In this document: positions 1 to 12,100 of the stretch, in pieces
How the letters are laid out: each line of letters opens with the position of its first letter
How positions within the stretch are numbered: the stretch's first letter is position 1
Source of the DNA: Apostichopus japonicus
Lineage: Eukaryota > Echinodermata > Holothuroidea > Aspidochirotida > Stichopodidae
NCBI RefSeq assembly: GCF_037975245.1
Contig: NC_092581.1
Location: forward strand, 4,692,001-4,756,000
Reading direction: 5' to 3'
Length of the DNA stretch: 64,000 nt
Position numbers and translations under genes: made by a program
The notes under the pieces: generated by a model
Database searches by the model: none
Seen by the model: the letters and a program-made list of their open reading frames with translations, nothing else
Told to the model about the DNA's origin: nothing

Positions 1-13
1 TTGCTTTCTACAG

Positions 14-163
14 GTTCAGCAGTCACAGCTAAAGCAAAAGACACGCCTCCTGGAACAGACCAATCAGGAGTTACGAGGTCACATCGATCAGCTAATCAGA
101 GACAAGAAACATTTGGAAGGAAAGGTCGACGCCTGGCGGGAAGTCAAACAGAGAGAATTTCAG
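14..163 (+). CDS. CEP162: CEP162-like exon a
   Basis: Fifty codons, phase 0 at both ends, after acceptor ctttctacag and before donor gtcagg (a weak donor). It encodes a continuous coiled coil containing LLEQTNQELRGHIDQLIRDK. Reading starts mid-protein, so upstream exons are needed. The acceptor could be six bases further right, at a second CAG. Confidence 0.8.
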
Positions 164-3100
164 GTCAGGATTGTTATGATAGGAGGACCTCTGTCATGTG
201 ACTCTATCGATAAATATTCAATCATTTTAATTCTTAAAAAGATCTTAAATGTCAAGAACAAATATTGTTTGTTTCATGCTGTTTGAAAAGGTGATAATAG
301 GAAAGTAGGGTTAACAACTCTGTCCATATTTTCAGCTGTTTTTTTAATGTCACTACCCATTGGGCCATTCCTCTCAACTGGTTTGTTTAAAATGTTGCAA
401 TTAACATATCGGCCCCCTTTTTGCATATTTAATTTATTTGTTTTTCTACGTGTTCATCTCGGTTAACTTTCCCGAGGAAGATTTCTGCTGGATATGAAAT
501 GTCAGACCCTCCGACATGTTATAATATGTTTATCTCTTTTAAACAGGTGTTTTTTTGGGCAGTAGGAATTACATTTGCTAACAGTTTATTCCCTCTTTTC
601 TCCTTTTATGCTTCTTTTATGGTTAGAATTTACAATTGCAGCATCAAAAAGAGGTCGAAGATTTACAGAAGAAGTTAAAATGGTACTCGGAAAACCAGGA
701 ACTCTTGGACAAAGATACGATCGCTCTGAGAGAAAAAGACGCAACTATCGATCGACTGAGGGAGGAATTAGAAAAGAGGAACAAACAGGTGACAGCAAAA
801 AATTAAAGGCTTTTTGTTTTTTTGACAAGTGTGTAATGATAGAAAATTGATTAGAAGTGGCTTAACATTAGCTGTTGTGAAGGTCTGACATGGCTGTGGT
901 TAAACATTAGCTGTTGTGAAGGTGTGACTTGACTGTGGTTAAACATTAGCTGTTGTGATTACTGACATGGCTGTGGTTAAACATTAGCTGTTGTGAAGGT
1001 CTGACATGGCTGTGGTTAACATAAGCTGTTGTGAAGGTCTGACATGGCTGTGGATAAACATTAGCTGTTATGAAGGTCTGACATGGCTGTGGTTAAACAT
1101 TAGCTGTTGTGAAGGTCTGACATGGCTGTAGTTAAACATTAGCTGTTGTTAAGGTCTGACATGGCTGTGGTTAAACATTAGCTGTTGTGAAGGTCTGACA
1201 TGGCTGTGGTTAAACATTAGCTGTTGTGAAGGTCTGACATGGCTGTGGTTAAAAATTAGCTGTTGTGAAGGTCTGACATGGCTGTGGTTAAACATTAGCT
1301 GTTGTGAAGGTCTGACATGGCTGTAGTTAAACATTAGCTGTTGTTAAGGTTGACATGGCTGGCGGTTGAACATTAGCTGTTGTGAAGGGCTGACATGTCT
1401 GTGGTTAAACAATAGCTGTTGTGCTTGTCTGACATTATCTGTGAAATTGCTTTATTTCCAGATGGGTACAAAAACAACAGATGCGCAGAGAAGGGCAAGA
1501 GAGAGGGCAGCAGACACAAAAAGAATCCAGGATCTGGAAAGACAGGTTAGTTTGAGTTCATAAAACAAAGATTTGACTATTTTTTGAATATTTTGTTTTG
1601 AAATGTGAAAAGCCTTAATTCTCTCAAAATGCCATTCCTGATGCTTGGTGAGGTGTATCACAATAAACTGGGGTTGGGCAGTTGGGGGGGTGGGGGAAGG
1701 GGTTTAAAGGGGGAGGGATTCCTGCCTGGTTACATGGTTTGCAAGGTACTGTGGCTTCTATTACACTGGTACCTTTTGCAGAGAAATGATCAAATAGGGA
1801 TTGTCACCAACTAATGTAGGGGATTCCAATTGGTGGTATGTGGGGCAAGACAAGCTTGGGAAAGATTCAGTACTTCCTAACGCAAAAGGAAACAGAAGAT
1901 TGGCCCACAATCTTGCACTCGTGGGAATATGCCAGCCCTTTAGGCCTTAGGCTTGATTTCCCTATTGGCCTGCATTACACAATGCTTGATTTGTGAGGGC
2001 ATTGTGGTCAACTGGTTAAGGCAGTGGACTTGTGATCTAAGGACTGCAGGTTCGAGTCCTGACCTTTGGCAAGGTACTTTATCTCCACTGCCTCTCTTCA
2101 CCCAGGTTGCAAATGGGTCTTGCAAGGTAACTTGTTAATATAGTTGCGTGCGCCGGTTTGTGGCTGCACCCTATGGGAAGTCCCCCAGGGGACACGTGGC
2201 TGTGGTGCACTGTAGTGCCCCAGGAGGGATTGTTTGAATTGTGCACACGTTGGTGTGTGGGTGACCAGGGGTTAAGCGTTGTAAAGTAGTGTGAGGAGGC
2301 CTTGGCCTCATAAGACTGTAAACCTTCAACTCTAACATTCTTAGGTATCGAGAGTTTCATTCGGTCTGGCCAATAAATTCTCTCTGGTCCTCATAGCAAG
2401 TAAATTGAGAAACCCTGAAGTACGGCCTGGATAACTAAAACTTGGTAAACCACAAGGAGCACTGACAGCTGTATCTTCAAGCTACATCTGGAATGTTATC
2501 TTCTGATTTACTATGATTTTACATAAACTTTCACATGTTTTTACAGAACTTCAGTTTTCTGAAAGGTGACATCGTAGTTAGGTTTTATAAGCAGTTGGTT
2601 AGGCCTCATCTGGAGTATGCTATGCAGGCTTGGAACCCATATTTTGATAAGGATAAGGAAGTACTTGAAAAGGTCCAAAGGAGGGCTACTAGGATGATTA
2701 GATCCTTAAAGCGTGTTCATTATTATAGGCGGTTACAACTGTTGAATCTCACCACACTGGAGCTTAGGAGGTTACGTGCCATGGTGACTTGATCCAGGTT
2801 TTCAAGATTGTGTATGGTTTCGACAATTTATCCTTTACCGACTTTTTCATGTTTGCTAACAGTAGTTGTACCAGAGGTCATTCTTAAACTCCAAAAGTCA
2901 CATAGTAGGATTAATATTCGGCATAACTTTTTTTCTAATAGGGTTGTGAATGAGTGGAGTGGTTTGCCTGAGAAAATTGTACTTACAAGTAGTGTCAATG
3001 GGTTTAAGAATGCTTTGGACAAGCACTTTAAGCATTGTAATCGGGTCTGAGTGTTTGTGTCTTCAGTTTTTTTCTCTCTCTATGGGGTCCTTGATGGGGA

Positions 3101-6100
3101 CTTAAGTGTCCCTCCTGATCCTTTTTTTCTACTATTAAACTAAACATATTCAATTTTATTTTATTCAAATTTAATGCATAATTGCCGTTTGCCCCTTTCC
3201 CTCGCAGGTTAAGGAGATGAACGGAATTATTCGAAAACGTCATCCGAATTCCATCCCGGCCCTGATGTTTGCCGCCGCCTCTGTCGGTGATCAACACGTC
3301 GCTCCCGATTCGCCCCTCAAATCTAATACCGCTGCATTCTTGGAGGAGAAGGTCCAAAGATTGGAGAGCGAATTAGATCATAAAGATGAAGATTTTAAAA
3401 GGTCACTCAGGTCAATGCAACAACAGAATAGTAACATCAAGGTCAGTGTAATATGGAACTGCATGAAAAAAAAAATCAAGGAGGGTTTAGGGCAGGGGTT
3501 CCCTAACTGGGGTGCATGAACCCCCAGGGGGTGCGTGAGTCCATCCCAAGGGGTTCCTGAGACGTTTCTGAAAGTCAAAACTAGAGTACTTTTTGTTGAA
3601 CTAAACTTTGATATATTATATAATTTAGTTATGTACAAAAGTCATACCTATCGACAAACTCTACAATATTACACTATGAACTTGATCTTTTACGAAGCAC
3701 TGTTATGCATATTATAGTATAATAATGACTCATTATCGTGTCTCGAAAAGTTGGGGGTTCGTGGACAACTCTGACATCCACAGGGGGTTCATGGGGGGAT
3801 AAAGTAAGGGAAACCCTGGTTTAGGGTATGAAATGGGCCACTGGAATGTGAGGGGGGGGGTGGAGTGTGTACATAGTGACACAACTAAAACAGGGAGTGT
3901 TTTGGTGAAATTGTGTGTGGAAGGAGAAGGGAGGGAACTGCTAATCAACTTTCATTAGTGTAATTCTAATTCAGCAGAGACCTGTCCTTAGATCAGTGGT
4001 GTTGGTGTGGTGAGCATGCAGGGGGGTAGGAGGGAGGATGGGGGGAGGGGCATACAACCATTTCACTGTTGTAGGTAGAGGACTATTCTACAGACCTTTT
4101 TGAGGTAAGTTGGGGGGGGGGGGGTGAGTATGTACTCCTAGATGAATGGCATTCCTAATAGTATAGAACTTATTATGCAAATCTGACCACACTCACTTCT
4201 TTATTTGTTTATGTATGTAGTAGTACCTTGCTCTGTTTAAGAAATATGAAATTATTCTGCTCATCTCAACATGTTTGATTAACAATTTCACCTTTGCCCC
4301 TGATCTTATATGCAAATGAGGTTAGCTTTAGTTATATCTGCTATTGAAGTGTGGAAGGCTGCATTTTAAAGCATCCCTGTTTGTCTTTTTGGCGACAAAT
4401 TTACCAAATGTCCTGATTATTACACAAGATAAGATTTTGTTGCTCAGACACTCTCTTTGTAATCAAACTAATATTTCTCAAATTTGAAAATGTAAATTAG
4501 AAAATGTTGACAGTTCCAAAGTAGTTTTATAAATGAAATTTATCTAGTTAAACTCATGATCTCATTGTTAATTGCTAATTATTATAAAACAAAAACAGTA
4601 ATGAAATTGGACCGAGCTATTGCTTATGTATGCATCCCCAGACTAGCTAATAAAACTGGATTAGCTATGATTTAAAGCATCATGTCTATCTCAACGTATA
4701 AAGGTCTCGTCCAGTACCCCAGCAGGCTACCTCCTTTCTGTGGGTTAGCTTCAACCAACCAGAATAATTAACCTCGATAGATTACACCTCTGAATACTAT
4801 TTTTCTTTGTTATTGCCAATCATCTCTTGTGGTTTAGCAACTGCAAGAGATTCCCACTCACTATATGAGGATCTACAGTATGTAAAATGCATCAAGATCC
4901 AACAAATTTCAGTTTATCTCTCCTGTTAATTAATTGGAGATTATAAGATACAGGCTTGTGGTTATACAGCACAGCTGAGACATTGCTCGATAAATGCATT
5001 AGTTGTTGGTTTAGATAATCAACCACACTGAAATAGATAAGACATCGGACATGTAAAGCTGTATGGAGAGTAAGACAGTCATGGTGGTGAATTAATTTTT
5101 GTATTTATTGATTGGGCTAATCAAAGAGATATGACTTCTTTTGTATCCGAGGAAAATATTCAAACAGTTTTTCATGTGACTGATATTCCCACAAATGTCT
5201 TTCAAATTTTTTAGATCCAATATGAAGAGAGAATAAAGCAATTGGCAGCGAAGAAACAGGACGATGAAATATCGACACGCCCTCACTCTACGATTTCTGC
5301 ATTGGAGAGAGAGTTGGAAGGGGCGAAGGAAAGATTTCATAAAGAGATTGAATCATTGCAAAGAGAAAACAGTAAATTAAAGAGAGCCGCATCGCAACGA
5401 CAGAGAGAAGAAAACCATGGCAACGGAGACGACAAGAAGAGGACGAGAGAGAAAGAACACAAGGAAAAATTAGAATCTTTAGAAAGGTTAGTTTTTTTTT
5501 TTACGGTAGTGGCCAAATTTTCCGGCAGGGTATATGCGGTTTTATGCTGTGAAGCATTCGGTGAAAGTGCTAATCGCAGAAAACCAAAAGATATATTTAA
5601 GAGTGATCTTCAGTATTTGTATGTATGTGTGTATGTATGCGTGTATGTGTGTGTCTGTGTGTGTGTGTGTGTATATGTATGTATGTATTTTAGATCCTCC
5701 TGCAAGCAGGAACTCGCGAAGAAGCCTCATTGGCTTATCAAAGCCGCAAGCTGACCGAAGTCAGTCTCTTAGATTCATATTTAACGTCCATGATTATGAA
5801 TTGTCAATTGTCAACAAACTCTGTAACTGGACGACATACATTAATCTCGGAGTGACTCGAACTAGGGACCTTATGATTGAAAGGCACCGGCGTCAACCAC
5901 CGAGCTAACACTCCTAATTACCTAATGTCGCTGAAACATTCACAAAAAGCGTGATGGACTTTTAAACTCCCAAGAGAAATGGCAACACATAAAGCTTTTT
6001 GAAAGCTCTGGAAACATTGTATTAAAGTGTTTTGAAAAGGTTCCAACGATAACTCCAGCTGTCAAGCTGGACGCTTAAATATATTCAAGAGACTTTCTGT

Positions 6101-9100
6101 AACTTTGCAAGTTTTATCCGTCTTTTTCAGGGACCTGTATGAGAAAGCGAGGGAAGTCGAGATGTTGAAGTCAGCGTGCGATAAATTAATGCAGGAGAAA
6201 ATTCAAGAACGTAAGTCAATCTTCCCCTTGAAAGCAAACCTACCATTTCTCAAATTTTTCCCAAAGTGTGATATATGTTGGGAGAATTAACATTTGGGCT
6301 AACCCACCTCATAGAATAATCACCTGTCAAAGAGGCACTCATTCGTTGAAAATGTTAAATCCCAAGATTTGAAAAAAGGAAAGGAATGGACATTGTTTTA
6401 TATTTTTGTTTTTGTGGTTCTTGTTTTCAGTGTGTTTTACAAGTCAGCTATACCAGTGATGACAAATTATTGTAGCATCTGTTACATTTGCATCTCATCC
6501 CACCACCCCCGCCCCCCCCCCCCCCACATCCCCACTCCTGTACCAAACTTCTAAAAGCATATCATGTCTTCAATTAAAAAAAATATATATTAAAAAAGAA
6601 ATTGTGAATCAGTGGCATACATCTTTCTTTTAAGTACTTACATAATATGCTGGCTGTTTGAGTTGATCCTAAATGATTTATTCAAAACTTTAATTTGTAG
6701 CAGTAAAAGATATTAAAGGGGATGATGATGGCCAACAGCTTTAAAACTAAATACAATACAGAGAAAGCTTGATTTTGTTTGTAATATTCTGTCTGCTATA
6801 TTCTGTCTGGAGGGGGGGGGGGGGTGTGTGTGTGTGATGGGAATGAACTAGTAGGAGGGCTAAGGAGGGCTGAAGTACATGTGGTAGCACCGATGTCATG
6901 CATAGACTACAACAACTGTTTTTGTTTCTCTTTAACATTTGAAATGACTACTTATCCTTTGGAAATAATTCAATTGTGTCCTGGGATGTTTATTCTATGT
7001 TGGTAAGGTGTGTCTGAGTGAATTTCATCACGATTTAACTGCCATTTCAGTTAGGAAAGGCCCTTAATAACCTCACTGAAAAACAAAGACAGTTTCGTGT
7101 GTTCTCAATGTGTGACATTACTTAAGTTATTACTCATTACTTATCGGAATAAAGTTAAAACTTTTATATTTCAGCAACTGAACAAGAATTTGGGATGTGG
7201 AGCAATGTGTTTCTTTATTTCTTGCCCTCTGAATTATGTTGTTGAAAGTTTAGACCGAGGGATCTCGGTCAATGCGTCTTATACAGACTTGATGTTACTT
7301 CGACTTTTTGCAAGTTTTATCTCTCTTTGCCGTTACAATTTTTCACTCATTCATTTGTTCTCATAGCTCCCCAAGGAGGATTGGATAATGTCACATATTC
7401 CATTTATTTAAATAGTTTAACCCTTTTCGTCTTTGAAATTTCAATCATGACACACATTTGTGTCACACTTCTGTTGTCCAACAAAGCACTAACTAGTTTA
7501 TTTCACCTAAGAAGATGGTTTCTCTACAGTTGTAGAAACCCAGTGATTCCGAAAAAGGGGAAAATGTGTTAAATGTGTTAAATATTCACAGTAGGAAAGT
7601 TGCAGAAACCATAATACACAGAAGTCATCATTCATGCAAACTGAAAATGTCATTCATGTCATTCATGATTGAGAGATTTTTAATGATTGCTCACCCACCA
7701 TCTGCTGATTATTTTTCCCACAGCCAACGAACCGAAGAAATCAGAAAGCACTCGGAGCGTGTCGGGGTCGCACAAGGCCGAGAGGATATACGAGCCTCAA
7801 ACCTTCGCAGGTTCTCACATTTCGGACGTCCTGGTAGAGAGCGAAGAACTCAAGAGACAGGTATGTGTTGGCATCTGGAATGAAAGATGCCTGTCAAGGA
7901 ATTCATGTTTCCTTCTGCTTTGGAGGGAGGGGGGGGGAGGTGGGTTGGGGGGCATAGAGGGAAACCAAGTTAATTGCTTTGGTTTCGGCTAGATATGAAG
8001 GGTTGCATCACTCGGCTGATGTTTGATGCAAACAGAAGAAAGGAGGGCTGTTAATAGAAAGTCTACGCAAAAGGAAAATGTTGTACAGTTTTATTACTCA
8101 TTGGCTCATGGAAAGGCCCAAATTGCTAAGAGCCAAATTGTTTCATCTATTCAGTAGTGTGTATGTCCGTCCGTACAGGCGAAAAGGAAATTTAGTAAGA
8201 AAGGGGGGTTGGGGGTAGCAAGAAAGGGGGAGTGGGGGGTATATGAGGGTATCAAGGATAAATGACATCGGGAGATAACCAAAGAGGTCGTTACTTCAAT
8301 ATCTATTGCTTATATGAATATTTAAGCACATATTATGTTTCAGAGCTTTAGGCATGAGTACTTAACTTTTCACTAGTTTCCTTACTAGATTAACAAAATG
8401 CCAGAGTACAAACATGAGTACAAAACTGCAAGTACAAGTAGAGGTAACTATGTTGGAATATAGGTATGAGTACAGGTAACTATGTTGGAATATAAGTATG
8501 AGTACAGGCAACTATGTTGGAATGTGAGTACAAGTACAGGTAACTATGTTGGAATATAAACTTAGCACAAGTAACTATGTTGGAACATAAACTTAGTACA
8601 GGTAACTATGTTGGAATATAAGTATGAGTACAGGCAACTATGTTGGAGTATGAGTACAGGCAACTATGTTGGAATATGAGTACAAGTACAGGCAACTATG
8701 TTGGAATATAAGTATGAGTACAGGCAACTATGTTGGAATATAAGTATGAGTACAGGCAACTATGTTGGAATGTGAGTACAAGTACAGGTAACTATGTTGT
8801 AATATAAACTTACTACAGGTAACTATGTTGGAATATGAGTATTAGTACAGGCAACTATGTTGGAATATAAGTATGAGCACATGCAACTGTGTTGGAATAT
8901 AAGTATGAGTATAGGCAACTATGTTGGAATATAAGTATGAGTTAAGGCAACTTTGTTGGAATATAAACTTAGTACAGGTAACTATGTTTGAATATAAACT
9001 TAGTACAGGTAACTATGTTGGAATATAAACTTAGTACAGGTAACTATGTTGGTATATTAGTATGAGTACAGGCAACTATGTTGGAATACGAGTACAAGTA

Positions 9101-12100
9101 CAGGCAACTATGTTGTAATTGAACTTACTACAGGCAACTATGTTGGAATATAAGTATGAGTACAGGTAACTATGTTGGAATAGAAACTTAGTACAGGCAA
9201 CTATGTTGGAATATGAGTACAAGTACATGCAACTATGTTTGAATATGAGTATGAGTACAGGTAACTATATTGGAGTATAAACTTAGTACAGGTAACTATG
9301 TTGGAATATGAGTACAAGTATAGGTAACTATGCTGGAATGTATGTCCGAATACAGGCAACTATGTTTGAATATGAGTACAAGTACCCACACACTACAAGT
9401 TTGATTTGAACCAAATGTCCCAGCTAAATCTTGGAAGGGTTTTATTAGTCCTCAAGTGTGTAACTGTTTACAAGAGACAGAATCCACAAGGTTGAAATGA
9501 TGTGCTTTTCTACTCTATGGTTTAAATGTGAGGCATACAAGCTAATCATCAGGACATTTAAAACTAAATGTTATCACAGTTTCTGCAAAGCAAAATTTCT
9601 TGGGGTAAACGAAAGCCAATAGGTATTTAAAAGAACCAAATCGGTCTGGAATTTTTCAAATTTTGAAAAATATATGACTAAACTCAGTGAAACACTTTGA
9701 TTAAAAAAATTGTTTCTCTCCTTTTATGGAATTAAGAAAAAAATTGATTTTTTCCTTGAAAGATTGAAGTAATGAAATTGGAAATGGAGCAACAAAGAGT
9801 CCGTCAGCAAGCAGCCACTGCGGAGGCAGAAAGCGCTCTTAGGAAAGTAGAAGAGGAGAATAAGGAGGCACTTCGGAGATTGGAAGCAGATCACAGATCC
9901 GAGATGGAGAACTTGATAGCCGAGAAAGCTCTCGCGATGGCTGATTCAGATGGGCAGAGGTTCAAACGCCAGGTGGAATCACACAAGGTTAGTCATCTGC
10001 GAGACGTTGAGACGTTCTGGATCAAAATCCGAATGGTTCCTTTTTTTGGGGGGGGGGGGCTTTGGAAATGGGAAAAAAATTTCTATGATGTTATATGAAT
10101 TTGTAAAGATGGAGGATTGAAAATCTAAAACAGTGGCGATACATCCATCCTGCATGAGGAGTAGGGTGGACAAACTGAGCTTCTCGACCGATATGAGGAT
10201 GCGGTCACCTTCTAGGCTTAGTGATGCTACGGTCATATCCATTGATCTGAAAATAGAATGGACGGGTCAGTTTTACTTAATAGTGGTCAGTCTTATGGAA
10301 GGTCAAATATAAGTTAAGAAATGATGAATCGTATAGTCAGGACTTTTGCTTGGTTGGTACCACATGGGGTGCCAAAGATGGGCAGTTCAAAAGCAAAAGT
10401 TAAGAAAACTTTATTCTCCTAGAACGGTTGTTATTTCAATGCACTAAGCAACCATATATTATATACAACCATACATTATATACATTATGGCTTTCCAACG
10501 AGTTAACCTCGGAAGTCATTTGTGGACGCCTGTAACAATTCGTCTTCAATGTACGGTCGTCAACAAGTTTTGTTTATACTCAAATTATTGAGTTATTACC
10601 GATTTTTCAACCTTTTTATTAGTATTTTTATGATTAACATTTTTAATTATAAAGCTAATGATCAAGCACCTCCAGGACCAGTTATCCGAGAAGCAGGTAA
10701 CCTCGGACCAGCTGGCTGCCTCAAGGGTGAAAGAACAGCTACACAGGACCCAGATGGAACAGCTGAGAGTGGAGCTGGAGGAGGCCAAAAAGAACCACAC
10801 ACCAGTGAGTTATGTCATGCAGTTTAATATCTTACAGGGGGGGGGGGTTTCGGCGGCCAACTTTCCCCACCATAATATTCCTTAAAAGATAATTTAGTCA
10901 ATGTCTCTTTGACAGAAAGATGTGAATTAAAAGAATTAAAATTAAATTAAAGAGTAAACTACAAATTAATATTTTATGTCTAAGTGATATTCAACAAGAT
11001 CATTGAAGATAAAAGGAAGCCTGGAAATGCTCTTCATAATGGAAGCTTTTTGTCACGAGTTTTTTTGCTAAAAGGAAAAAGGAAAAAAAAAAATTGGGAA
11101 TCACCGCAGGTAAAATTATCCACCCATAGAGATGTCTGGTTTAAATACTTTGTAGGTACTTGTCAAATCAAGCAAGGTCTGGCTCAGAGGTCTGGAGTAA
11201 CGAGTAAAGACAGCTAGATTTAATATTTCATCTGACTACTTCAAAAATTAACGAGGTTTAGCCTCGACCGGTGCGGAGAGAGGAACAGCCTTGACCGTCT
11301 GTGCACCCAGACAGTCACAGTCGCTTTAAATCAAGAAACGCAAGAAACGTCCTGTCATTAATTTGACAGGTTCTGTTTTTTTCTCCCTGGTTTGTGATAA
11401 AAAAGAAAGAAAGAAGAAGTGCGCCCCCAGAGGGGCTCTAACGCTTAAGAGTTTTACGAAGGGAGATTTTGCGATGTTGTTTGGAATATCAGCACCTTCA
11501 AGGTTAAAGAATATGAAAAACTGAAAATCCTCTCCCATGAACCCTCGAGGTGGGCTTAAACCGAAAACGGTTGACGGATGTTGTCTTTTCCGTACTTTAC
11601 CGTAGTCGTAATAATATTTATGATCCCCATCGCGTATTTTCGTGGGATCAACGTTACTAATTGACACAGATTTCCCGTCCGTAGCTCGGAGGTTAAATAG
11701 TTTCTTTTTGCCTCCTTAGCAGAAAAAACCTCCGGTGATTGGACACGTGTCATTTTCTTTGGATTACCGGGAAAATCATTATGAGAAACGAGAGAGATAA
11801 ACCTAGGCCTCTGGAAAAGACTTCCTTCGCAATTTTTGTTTCAAAACGCGAGGCCAAAAGATATACTTTATCCTTTGGTTAGTCATATAGCAGTTGAAGT
11901 TTTTTATCCTTGCTAAAGTAGCCGGATGTTGAGACCTTGCCATTTCATAATTTCATACTTTCATAATTTCATAATGCAAATTCTCAGAAGGTTTTCTTTG
12001 GGTAAATACTTTTGTCACAGTAATATTTGACAAATGAGAGGGCAGTTTTCACCTATTTCTTTTTGGGGGGGGGGGGAAGGGGGCATCATTTGTTTCAATG

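Larger units (their letters stand above)
1546..3207 (+). other. CEP162-like intron holding a SINE and a LINE fragment
   Basis: No exon was recognised between the donor at 1546 and the acceptor at 3207. It contains a G-rich tract near 1,685-1,715, a tRNA-derived SINE (1,996-2,335) and a decayed LINE 3' fragment (2,548-3,049). Confidence 0.7.

Noticed and set aside
1149-1334. Minus-strand protein of 13-residue repeats
   Set aside because: It is the 39-bp minisatellite read in frame, within a CEP162-like intron.
8400-9390. CRISPR-like array
   Set aside because: Repeats are directly adjacent with variable linkers, not constant repeats with unique spacers, and the context is a eukaryotic intron.
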